The notes beneath the pieces are model-generated. The model saw only the letters and a program-made list of their open reading frames with translations. It searched no databases and was not told where the DNA came from. Shown here piece by piece: positions 37,383-49,500 of a stretch of 64,000 bases of DNA. The stretch lies in contig OZ037767.1 in the NCBI GenBank assembly GCA_964035545.1, positions 30,246,128 to 30,310,127 on the forward strand. The letters are read 5' to 3'. The position numbers and the translations under genes were made by a program. The stretch is from Bugula neritina (Eukaryota; Bryozoa; Gymnolaemata; Cheilostomatida; Bugulidae). How positions within the stretch are numbered: the stretch's first letter is position 1; the number at the start of each line of letters is the position of its first letter.

Positions 37383-40300
37383 TTATGCCACCAGGGTGAG
37401 CCCTGCACCATTTCCATCCACCATTTTCCTGAAAGCTGGTCCAAGTTCGTCATGGAACTCTTTCTGATTTCGAGCAAAGTCAAATATCTGCAAGAGAAAT
37501 TTTTAAGATTCGAAATTATTACCAAAAGTAATTTTCTCCAAAGATTCGATAATTTTGCTTACTTTTATGAGCACACAACTCCTCAGCTAACACTAGGGCT
37601 TTTTATAAATATTTCACTTCCTTTTGATCCTTTAAACACCAAAGCTTATCAACCATGATTGAAACTAGTACTAACTACCAGTTCAGTGGTACTAACTGTA
37701 TGGGACATTAAGTGAGACAGTTGACAGAGTTGAAAGCTAGTGCAATAATTACTCTTTTACTGACAGAGATACAATTTTCAGGTATCCTTCCTTTCCCTAT
37801 TCAAATATTGCCTGTAATATATGTACAGTTTAAATAAAGTAAGTTTTATCTCCAATTTATTTTTAAATTCAAGATGGTTGCTCGTGTGGGAGTAATTTAC
37901 TGTATAACGAAGGGAGCCATAAGTAGTTGTGATATACTAACGATATGTGCGGAGGGGGTATCTGTACACTCGTCCATTGTTGTACAGGAAGGTTCGTCAA
38001 AGGGCCCTGACACATCATAGTTCTTGAGCATAGACATATCTGCATGCAACATGAGGAAATTAGAATCTGGTCGTGTCCATGCCGTAGAGCTGAAACAAAC
38101 AATGGTTAAATGTGTAAAGTGCGCTATATTTTACTTATTTAATTCATTTTAAAAATTGTTGAAAAATCCATGGTGAAATTATTTCGTCCAAGTTTGAAGG
38201 TCATGTGATACCAAACACTTTTCATATCATTAATAATTTTCGAGATTCACAGAATCTATCAGAAAAATGAATGTTACAATATATGAAAGCGCGAATCACC
38301 ATAAATGCATTATGATCATAAGGTTAAAAATACTTAAATGGTGCCTCTTTTAGGCCTGCATGTCTTCCTACATTGTACTCTGTAGAATACATTTATAAGA
38401 ACTGGTGTAGGTTTCTATTATAGCCTATAATTCATTTCCTGCCAGCATACAACCTGCTTCTGTGAGAACCCCTACATATAAATGCTCTAACCTGCTAGTG
38501 AAATGCAACAAGTAACTTTCAAGGAGTTGTCTTTACATCACTTATAGAGAATATTTGTAGAGAGAGGAGTGTGAAGTTGCAGCAAATATTTGATGCAAAT
38601 AAAATTATTAATTAATTTCATATTGAAACTATATTTATATCACAAAATAGTATTTATCAACAGTTCTTAAAAAAATTAAGTTTAGGGAATTGCAATTTGT
38701 TGCATGAAATTCTTTCCGTGTCTTCATTTTTATAAGGTCATTCATATGGCAAATTACGGCACAAAAATTCTCTGCTTCATGAACTTAGTGTATCATCTGG
38801 GTTAATTCTTTGCATATTTTGTGACTGCCAGTAAAACAGTAAATGAAAGTTATCTGCTCTTTGAAAACAAGGGCACCTAACTCCCAAGAAGTACAAACTC
38901 ACTTGACAAATCTGTTTCTGAAGGGTTTAGCGACCCAGTCTCCGGATGCCATGTTTAAGAAGAAGCCATTGTCGAGTCTGCCGGGGTGACCATCCCAAGT
39001 CCCTGCGAACCCAGATCTGCTGGTGTGTGCTCCACCCAATGAGTGACAACCTGCGTAATGCTTTATATTCAATATGCATATATAATTTACATGCAACCAT
39101 ATTAGTCTGTCACGTTTTATAGATAAATGATAGAGTACTTATGTAAATTATGCAATGTAATTTATATGCATACAGTATTCAAAGTGAAATAAAAGTGCAA
39201 ATTACTGTTTTAAAATGTAACTAACCCTAGCTACTCTTTGAGTACGTCTGGCATGTGGCTACCACAAAGTTGATATGATTGCAATAGCAGTCTCATTCTA
39301 GGTTAAAGAAAAGCTACCAACCCATCAGAGCGACTGCCTCGCGAGCTGTAATTCCGAACTCATCCTGCAGAAGTGGTATTGTGTTGAGGATGGTGCCGTG
39401 TGGAAGATGGCGGTTTGGAAAACCTTGTGCCGGGTTGCAATCCCGTCTACCAATTGAGTATGGTATGTCCACAGTGCCATCTGTTAGAGAAAGAATGTAT
39501 ACTGTACAATACACGAGTTGCTGTAACAAGTAGTTACTGTAGTGTGTTAGTGTAGCCACTCTTTATAACAAGTTACTGTAGCCATGTAACTATTGTAGCA
39601 AGTAAAGTCGCTAGTTAATATCTCGAGACAAAGTATAGGATAGCCTTGTAACAAACACTGCAGGTTACATGTTGATACTCTTCCACCAGTTACTCACTGG
39701 CAAATGTAGCAGCTTGCTTCAAGGACTCTGTTCCAAGTAGAGCAAATATGTCTGCCAGGGACAGCTGTGGTGCATAGTCATTTTTGAACTTCTTAGCAAA
39801 ATCTACTGTACTCTTTAGCCCTTAAAATACACAGTGTTATAAAATCTCTGAAGTTACTTTAAAAAATACTACCCTTGTTCATACTACACAAACGTAGCTT
39901 GAAAGTGGCTCTTTGGTTTGAAAAGTTGAATAATAGTGGTTTATAGCAACATGACTCAGACTACGTCTAGCTAATATACACATTTGTCGAGGAGGAGCAT
40001 ATAATTGGTGCTAAATAAGAATCAACTTATGCAGAAGATAAAACTTTAAGGGGAGAAGAATATAGTGCAATTTCTGCTCACCTCTGTTCCCGGGATTTCC
40101 TTCTGTGTCAACGCACCCGTCACACCCCCCAACACAATCGTGGAATGAAATCTGCACTAATCTGGGCAAAAATGTCATCTGAAAACAATAACAATAACAA
40201 TTTCTGCATCTTCTTAAAATTGCACATACCTATAATTTACATAAAAACTGATATTATTATGTGTTTATATGTAAAAAAAATTATGCAGAAAGGCAAAAAT

Positions 40301-42325
40301 GTATAAATTAAGAAACCAACTGTAACCACTGTGATAGTTGTACATGTAGGTCAATGTAGATCAATGACACTATATCGTTCTGTCCAAAATATATACATAA
40401 TACTATATAACATATCACTGGTTATACTAACAGATGAATACTGGCTAAGGTTGATGAAAAAAGCGTTGAAACCGATAAGTGATGTGTTGGTAAGTAGCAA
40501 CTCTGCTAGTTGGTAAGTAGCAACTCTGCTAGTTGGTAAGTAGCAACTCTGCTAGTTGGTAAGTAGCAATTTCACAAGTTGGTAAATAACAACTAGTGGA
40601 ATTGGCAAAATAGTCAGCAACTGGCAACCATTTGGTTACTCATCAGACAGACTTACAGACGGCTGATTTATATGCACTAGTCTGCCAGACTGGTATTGCA
40701 CAATACGATGCTACCATTTTAGGAATATCAGCTGGTAATTGAGTGTAATGTTTAGGCTGCATATTATATTTTTAGGTTTAGACAACAAAATAGATTATCT
40801 GAAAGAAAAGTAAAGCTATGCAATGCAGATGTAGAAATGGAATTCGGTGACAAACATCACGACTTCAACATTAGCATCTACAACGTAGTATGCTGATCTA
40901 CTCTAGTTTTAGTTAAAATAATACAAACACTAACTTTGGTTTTCAATCTTTAGCATTTTTTGCCTAAAACGAAGGAAAACAATTTTTTCTGTAATAAACA
41001 TAAGAAATAATCATTTATTTTTTGCTGAATAAATTTTTAGCTAGAAAAATCTCTATTTCTTACTTAAAGGCTAACACGGCCCTTGACTGTATACCGTAGG
41101 GATCTATTTTGGTGACTCAGTTATCCCTGTAAAGCGCTTTTTATTGCAGTTAAGATGGTAGTTAAGCAGATTAAGAAACACTCATACCATTTGATTTACC
41201 CTAAGCATGGGATTAATAAACATCTCATCTTATTAGGGAAATCGCAGAATGACAAAACATAAAATATTGTCTTCTGGATCAGACATTGGTGGAGTTCCTT
41301 CAATTAGTCCAGACTAAGCAGCAAGTAGCCTATATAGCAGGCAGTTATTATTAGTGAGAGCACAGGCTATTTAGCACTGCATTCTCTCTCTAATATGAGT
41401 GTAGACAAGCAACAACCAAATTACCATTAGTTTCATGTTCACTCCCTTAGTGTAAACTTAACAGCTAAACACGATCACAAATATGAATATAGCTGGGATA
41501 GAAATGAGCAATAGCTGCAGAATGTTGGGCTGAAAGCTAAGTTATGCAGAAATTTCCACGTATTACACAACTAGTCAACACATGCAAGGTTGAACTTGAG
41601 TGGTTGAAAGGTTTCTGGTAGAGGGGTGGGTTATAGGCCCTTGACTTTCAGTAGACAGAGAAAAGAGCTATATTTATACAAATATGACTACCCATGATAG
41701 ACAATGATATGAAATAGGAGAAGGTAGTGGAAAGGGATGGGCTAATTGAGGAATTATAAAACAGATAAGTTAGAGAAACTTTGTGAGAAGTAGCAGGTTT
41801 ATAACTCTAAAGCCACCTTAATATTCAGTTTAAACAAAAATAATTTTTATTCTATGACTAACATCATATGCTATGCATATCAGCTACGTTTTGCTTTGCA
41901 GTGTTTCTCTTGATATATAACCAAATGTTTTGTTGATGTAGTATGAGTTAAGGTGGTGTACTGTGAGTTAAGGTGATGTACTGATAGTTAAGGTGATGTA
42001 CTGTGAGTTAAGGTGATGTACTGATAGTTAAGGTGATGTACTGTGAGTTAAGGTGATGTACTGTGAGTTAAGGTGATGTACTGTGAGTTAAGGTGATGTA
42101 CTGTGAGTTAAGGTGATGTACTATGAGTTGAGGTTGTATATACTATAGTTAGGTGACATATAAACTATGAGTAAAGTGCTATATCATAAGTTGAATACTG
42201 TATACACTCACGTCTTGTCTCAAACGCTTCACTAACCCTCGCTGCAGGAAGGCATGTTGTGACGGAGTCAGATCGGCAGCTGCTGACGTGACTATCAGTA
42301 TTACTAAAGCTGCTTGAATCACCAT
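37383..42325 (-). CDS. Secreted plant/fungal-type heme peroxidase (PF00141 superfamily)
   Basis: Predicted H2O2-dependent heme peroxidase, secreted. Exons: 42212-42325, 40082-40178, 39698-39820, 39322-39480, 38903-39050, 37942-38089, 37383-37487; 894 nt, 297 residues, all phases consistent. Residues 1-18 form a signal peptide (VIQAALVILIVTSAAA). SFHDCVGGCDGC (49-60) is the distal helix with His51; GCHSLGGAHT (165-174) is the proximal-His motif (His167). MLHADMSMLKNY and QKEFHDELGPAFRKMV match the C-terminal helices of the superfamily. At the place of the distal Arg, four residues before His51, there is Gln47, so activity may be altered. The start is chosen as the first ATG after a probable acceptor at 42340. 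The superfamily is widespread in plants, fungi and bacteria and uncommon in animals. It is unlike animal myeloperoxidase-type enzymes. Confidence 0.9.
40487..40590. repeat. 23-bp repeat, about four copies
   Basis: The unit is GTTGGTAAGTAGCAACTCTG plus CTA, in intron 1 of the peroxidase gene. On the + strand each copy contains GGTAAGT, but no + strand gene is known here. Confidence 0.88.
41941..42130. repeat. 20-bp minisatellite, about nine copies
   Basis: The unit is GAGTTAAGGTGATGTACTGT. It lies in peroxidase intron 1, ending about 80 bp from the donor of exon 1. Confidence 0.92.
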
Positions 42326-42349
42326 GGCTTCCAGAACTGCTGTCAGAAA

Positions 42350-42545
42350 CACAAATAGCACTGTACTACACTGTACACAGCACAGTGCTACAATACATAC
42401 TACACTGTACTACACTATACACAGCACAGTGCTACAATACATACTACACCGTAATTATACACTGTACACTGCACAGTGCTACATTATAACATAGTACCCT
42501 ATACACTGCACAGTGCTACACTACATACTACACTGCGCAGTATTA
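42350..42545. repeat. Palindrome-rich repeat upstream of peroxidase start
   Basis: Four imperfect copies of a roughly 45-bp unit that includes CTGTACACAGCACAGTGCTA. The segment is probably a 5' UTR intron. Confidence 0.75.
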
Positions 42546-42970
42546 CATTACAACAGATGGTTATAACACTCTGTTTAAAAATAATACAGCATATACTTAT
42601 CTAGTTGGAAAGATAATATAATAAAATAAGCAAATTTTCATACTTTGATCAACAAAGCATCTTTTTCTAGTTTAAAGACAAATTTTATAAATGGCCTACA
42701 GTATATACTCGAGGAGAATAGCATTTACTAAATGTTCTTACAAAACGGTAAATTTGTACCCAATACTTAAATACAAAAACAATGTGAACAATTAAATTGT
42801 GGTGACTTTATGTACATGTACAGTAGATATATATATATATATGAGTATGGTATAATGAACGGTTTCATAATAAAATATAAATTTACAAAAATAAAGAAGC
42901 TATTCACTGATTGCTACAAGAGTTTTTTACATACATTCCATCATCTGATGAACATGTAGATAGAACATAC

Positions 42971-43016
42971 CTGCACTAGGTGGGTGCTGATCACTAGAGT
43001 ATAAATACGTTTATAC
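42971..43016 (-). promoter_or_regulatory. Possible peroxidase promoter and 5' non-coding exon
   Basis: On the minus strand TATAAACG and TATTTATA lie just before a sequence ending CTAGTGCAG|GTATGT (donor at 42965-42970). An acceptor at about 42340 would join this to the coding exon. The transcription start is inferred only. Confidence 0.3.
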
Positions 43017-43019
43017 AGA

Positions 43020-46000
43020 ACATACAGCGAGAGATGACAGTCTCTCTATGCAGGAGATGGTAATCCTGGAGCTATGCTAATGGTTGGCTCAACCACCTGT
43101 GACCAAATGACTTCAGCATTGGAACTGACAGTCTTAGAATACCTACAATGTGACGCTGATGAATAAAACTGAATATTCTCAGTCACAGTGATGAAGATTG
43201 ATGAATTGAATTATCATTATTTATTGCATTATTGTGTAGTTATTATTTTGGCAATAAATATTTTTGTTGAGTGATCAATTCCGGTATTGATACATTGCCA
43301 CTGTCATGACTTTTGTAGCTATGGAATATAACTTTGGCAAGATTCTATTAATAGACTCAGTCTCCTTGGCTTACCCAACGAACTTTAGTTTGGGTCGACA
43401 GATAACATTCTTGATATTATTGTTTTTCTAAAACAAGGATCCCAATCTTAACTATTTTTAGTTAGTCACTCCTAGTGACAGGTAGAAACAAGAAATATTT
43501 TCTACTGGCTGTATTATTTGCAAAGAATGAGTAGTGTGAATATTATTTGTAGACATTATGCAGCCATGACAACATAGCAACTAGTTGTGGTGGTACATTA
43601 TGAAGGTCAGGAAATGGTAAACATTTCTGTCCATATACCAGAGCTTGTGTGTTACTGTTAAATCTACACCACATGGCTATGTTAGATACAATAGACTGGC
43701 AGATACAAAAAGTTCAGTTAAAATGCCACATCTGATAAAACTTAAAAGTTTTACTTTGAGCAAATTAATAGTAAATCAACTTTTTAGATTAATTATAAAA
43801 TTAAAGAGTAAAAGCACCACTTCCTCTTTTAAAAATGACATTTGAAATTTGAATCTCTAATACTTTGGCTGTGGAGGTGGAGAGTTCATGAGCACCAACC
43901 TGTATACCTGATCAGCTGAAATACTTTTCACATCCACCATGAAATCTTGGTCAGAGGGCCAAATCCTTGATGGCCTATCAAGGGCTTATAATTTTAGACA
44001 GAAATAAGCCTCTTATAACAAAGAGTCGCCAACATATATCACATGACAGCTACTCCACCCTTTCCCTTAGGACATCACTAACTAGCCCTCCCTACCCTGT
44101 AGCCACCCCACCCATTTCCGCATCTTACCTTAGATTCACCTGTTTTATTTTGCATCAAGAACCTAGCCAGTGCCCAATATATTAGCTGAACAAAAGCCTC
44201 TGAGGTTATTCTCTTGCCAACTGCAAAGAGTCAACTTTTTCCAGATTGTTCTATAAAATTAAATGTTACACAGACACAGCCAATGAAGTGTAAGATACAA
44301 ATGCTGCATGTGTAGTTCTGCCAATGCTTAGCTGGTAAAGTAATCCAAATGAGCACAGGAGATGCTACACTACATGATGAAGTGTAGTGAAGACCTAGCA
44401 CCACTCAGTCGCTTCTACAAGACAGCAGCAAAACCCACCTTTAATTGAAACACGAATAAAGCAGCATTCCCTAAATGATTCTCTAACAAAGCAATACTTC
44501 TACAGCAGTAGATTGGGAAGCTGGTGTTACCAAATATACCTTTACACATAGCACAACACACAGGTGCCACGCAAGTCAAGTATGTTTCAATCCATAGTCC
44601 AGCTTTCTTGCTAAAACAAAACAAAGGTGGCCTAAATTAAAAAAATTACACTCACAGTACCACACAGAATGCGTCTGGCCTACTGGGCAATATCTAAAAT
44701 ATTTCCTTTGAGATAAAGTTTGAAGGTTGAATTATAGCCATGTTTGAGGAATGTCATGGCTTCAACTTATCTCAAATGTGAATTATAGAATGCCCCGGAA
44801 TGTTCTAAAATTGAGAAAATAAAAGTATTAATTGGAGCAGTTGGCAAGACACACTTGTAGTCACTAGTAAAATGTCTTTGAAGCCAAAACTCGGGAATTC
44901 CAGAAATAACTGATAAGTAACTTAATGAGGTGCTGTTCAGCTGCTATTATACTATACTAATCAAATAGAAGCTTCCAGATTATTCGATGTAAGCAGCTGT
45001 TTTTGGAACCAGATAAATATGTAAGACATTGTCCGCCCCTAAAAAAAGCTATTTCTAAATCATAATATTATGGAAAGAATTAGAAAGAAAAAACACAGAT
45101 ACTTTAACTGAAGGCATTTTGATGAATATCTCGTATGAAACATAAATTTGGAAATCTAGTCTTGAATGAGGAATGTTTAGATGAGCAATAAATTATTGTT
45201 GCAGAAAACCTTTCAAGATCAGAGTTAATCTGTAAAATATGGTCACCGCTAACATTCCACAAAACAGAGTAGAGAAGAGTAGAGAGAAGGGATAATCGAA
45301 TATTATTATACCACCACCAAACAGCTTTCCATGAAGTTGAGTAACAAACTGGAACAGATATACAGTAGTTACAGAGGTCAGATGAAAAGCTGTTGCATGT
45401 TGCATGCATGCTAAATGCTCCTTCCTGAGCAGCCAAATATCTGCAGTCAAACAGTTGGCTACATATTCCACATTTATTTAACAACAAACCAATTAATTAT
45501 ATTTCTCTGATAACAGACAGTTAATATTTGAGGATTTGCCAGCTGATCAACATTTGACTGTCACCTCCACAGGTAGTTGGTGTTGACTGCAGATCCAGAT
45601 GCAGTCGTCTTCAAATATGTCTCAAATGTCATCAAAACAATTTAAAGCAATGAATCAATTTTTGACCACAATTATCAATAAATTACAATAAAATATTCAT
45701 TTTTAATACCAATAAAATCATTTACTTGAAAATAATTTTATACATTAATAGCTTTTTGATTATGCTACTCAAAGCTAGATAAATACCCGCAGTTACTAAT
45801 GGCAAAAAGACAACAGCTACATATGAAAACAGGGCACACCTTTCAGCCCTGGATGAACTATAAATTAAATAAAGAAAGTATTTTCATGTTAATTTAAAGA
45901 GAGTAGCTATATGGTCTAGCAGGTAAAAGATCTGGTTTAGTATAGTTTGCAGGGCCCGTGATGTTGCCAGGCAAAACATCTGGTAATAGTTACTTACTTA

Positions 46001-46591
46001 GTTGTATCTTTCAACTCATACTGAATTCTCCCAGAGATAACCAAATGCCAAAGAGTCTTAACTTTAAACACAGAGGTGGGGGGGGGGGAGTACCATACCC
46101 TAATAAGGTGATATCATTCGGATGCAACTGTACAGATTAAACATTGTAACCAGTGTTGTTAGGCAGTTCTGTGCTAGCAGAATAACATGGTGGGTCCCTC
46201 TGTTCGTATGAATGATGATTTGAAGCTCCAAGAACAGTAAAAACTTGTATTTATAAATTCAAAATACTGACAATATAAAGCTTCACATTTATCATTTAAA
46301 ATTATGCGTAAAGAGTTGCAATGGCACATTATTAGCACAACAATGCCTAAAATATCACAATATAATACAAGCTATAAACCACGCGTCTGGAAACTAATAA
46401 GAACTTTAATCTACACTTGTGACCTTTCATAGGTTATTCTGCAGAAAAAAACTGTTACTATGCAGCATCTGAGAATCAAACCTGCAGTAAAGTTTATAAA
46501 AAGCGGCAAATAGTCAGGAAAGCCGCAGCCAATTATGTAAATTTGTGCTACAAGCACAGTGAAGTGAAAATGACTTGGTAGAGGCAGGAAG
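43020..46591. other. Intergenic DNA
   Basis: No exon chain or RNA gene supported on either strand. Open frames of 60-127 codons (for example 45104-45487) show no recognisable protein. The right part must contain the ATM 3' UTR; a minus-strand AATAAA occurs near 45473. Confidence 0.45.
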
Positions 46592-49500
46592 CTAGAGGTA
46601 AGGCTGCCACCCAATGTACATGACAGCCAGGTTGGCGGGGTCCACAGCCTGCTGTATCAGGTAGTTCACCTGGCCGCTGACGCTCAGGTAAGAGTTCTGT
46701 TCCAAACCTCTCAGCTTGTTCCTAACGAGCAGCAGAGCGTTAGCAGCTTGCTGATGTTTGTTTGTGTCAGCAATGGCATTACTATTGGCTGTTTCCTCTC
46801 TGGCAGCAGTGGAGGCTGACCTATTAGCTTGAGTACCTGTAAACAGTACAGCATGACAAAATGTAATACAATACAACATGTATGTAATGCAGTGTAATGT
46901 AATGCAGTACAATAAAATACAGTTCAGTACAATACAATGCAAAGCAATACAAAGCAATGAAATGAAATCGAGCACAATTTAAAAAAGTAAAGCTTTGAGT
47001 GAACCACCATTGATTTTATAAACTACCACTCATGCTTCAAACTAAAATTAAAATATCTATTATACTGAAACTCAGTCTACTACTGCAAGTCAAATGAAAC
47101 TGAAAGAATACGCCAACTGAATATAACAATCAAATGAATACAGCCAAATCATAATGACGGATGCTAGACAAAAAATTTTTCAGGTAAAATGAGGAAGCAA
47201 AGATCAGCCAACTATTCCATGTGAAAAGTTCGTCAATAAAGCGTCAAATACGAGGAGAAGTTTTACGTAACATCTGCATCATAATAAGCTGTGCTAACAC
47301 CTTTTCAGCAGAGTGAAAGTAAGTGAAACTACAGAACAGAGAGTAGAGCTGCAGGGGAACTGATCAGACAGGACATTTTCATTAAAGACAGATGCCTGCC
47401 GTTTCACTGCACCATCAAATTAATGCTCCAACTGGCCGTCAGTTCATGATTTCTTTAACTTCCTACATTTTATTGTCTTGAAACTGAATAGACTATTGAA
47501 AAATTTTATTTTGAAAAGTTTGGGCAGTGCCTATAGACACCAGCATTGACAATAATCGGATCCAAAGGCTAAAGTCAACAAATATTTTGCTAAATCACTC
47601 CGTTAATTAATTTTAATTATCAATATTAACAGGAATGTCATTTACTCTTTGCTATTACCTCGAGCTCAAAGTAGGCATTGTTTAAAATATTTTAAATTAA
47701 AGATAAAGTAAATGAGTCAATGAGTTGGAACCTGACAAGGCATGTTACTGCTAGTACTATATAGATTGAGTGTTACCTCACTGAACTATCTAATACTATA
47801 TGAAGGAAACAGTAAAGTATTCCAATGTTAGTAGTAGTGCATGTAGAGGAGACAAATCCAACAATTTACTGCAGATGGCGTGAATTCACTAATAAATATG
47901 CCACTATTTAATAGCATCTAAATAGTTACATAACAGACAGACAACATATAGAATATCATCTCCGCAGAGTTGGTACACAATACCACCACCGATGGCAGCA
48001 CAGACAGCAATTATACAACAGAATCATATCACATCAGACTCACCCAAAATGACAGATTGGCTGGCCAAGGAGGGGTGTATAAAGCTGTCTACACCAGAGG
48101 GGAGAGGGGTTCTCAGATCGGTTTGCATCCGCTCCAGCTGCTCAGCTGAAAGGGTCCACTCAAGGATGGGGTCATCGATGAGCACCTGCAGGATGGTGTT
48201 GATTATTCTGCCAGATCCCCTTAATACTTTCAGTGTCTTCTCACAACACCTAGCGAGAGAGAGGATAACTCTAACAGTGACAGTACTTTACAGTACTCCG
48301 GATATGGAGTGTTTTTATATTGCTGTATGACTATATTACTATATTAAAATAAAACACATTTGCAGCATGCAGATAGCCCAAGGCCGCCTCTAGAATATGC
48401 AAAGTAGAGAGCATTTCTGCACACCACCAACAGACTCGGATTCACTTCAACCTTCATTGTACCGTCTCACAGTGTGCATGAAGTGCAGTTTAGAATCCAA
48501 GTCTACAAAAGCTATGAGAAGTTCCTAAACTATAGACTGACCTCCTGAAAGCACCATTAACTCCAGTAGGTCCGAAGCCATCAACTAGGTTCCTAGTAAG
48601 TCTGAAGGGTACAATCTCAGGCTTAGGAAGAGCTTTACCCTGCTCAAAGGCTACTCCGAAGTCAATGTGAATGAGTTCCCCAGAGTTCTCATCTATAAGT
48701 ATGTTGTTAGTGTGTCTGTCACCAATACCCAGCACATAGCCAACTACAACACAAAACCATGGAGTGTCAGGTCAAACCACATTTCTGGTGGGAATTTCTT
48801 GAAGGTGCGTTACATCAAATATTAGCTCTCTATCTCACTGGCTGAATGTTACTCTTGTACTTACTCATTGAGGTCAAGGTTACTCTAGTACTTACTCATT
48901 GAGGTCAAGGTCACTCTTGTACTTACTCATTGAGGTCAAGGCTACACTCTGACTGTACTTCCGACGGGCAGACAACCACCGCTCTGGCTCTGTGAATCTT
49001 TCCAAGAAATAATGGCGGAATATCGGTGGGATTTTCCTGCAGAGGTTGTTGTAGGCTTTAACAAAGCTGTCCCGGGAGTAGCTGCCGCTCACGTACTTGT
49101 CTTGTAGCACCGACTGTCAGCGAGTCAACAACAGAACGTTATTGTAAATCAAGTTGTATAGAAGAAGACAACTCCAGAGTCAGCTGATAATTCAAATTGA
49201 TGTGAAATTAAAATGTGGAGGCGCCTTGAGTCTTTAAATTTCTTGTTTTACATGAAATTAAGAACTCTACTATGTTCTCATTTACAAAATAAATGTTGAA
49301 TAATTGTAATATAGTTGTTGTATTATATTATATACATACATTTTCAATGGCTTTCAATTTCAGTAAAACAGTTAATGATGCAATTTATTTTATAAACATT
49401 TAGAAACAAATTTTGATATCATCAGTTTGACTATCTAGTCAGTATGAGTATAATTTCCAATGTGACTTACTAATTCCTGCCTAGCTTTCTGAGGAGGAGT

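Noticed and set aside
45104-45487. 127-codon minus frame with several Cys
   Set aside because: No splice context, no recognisable domain, and a second overlapping frame of similar length; probably chance.
45900-45980. Possible tRNA-like sequence
   Set aside because: No complete cloverleaf or B-box could be built.
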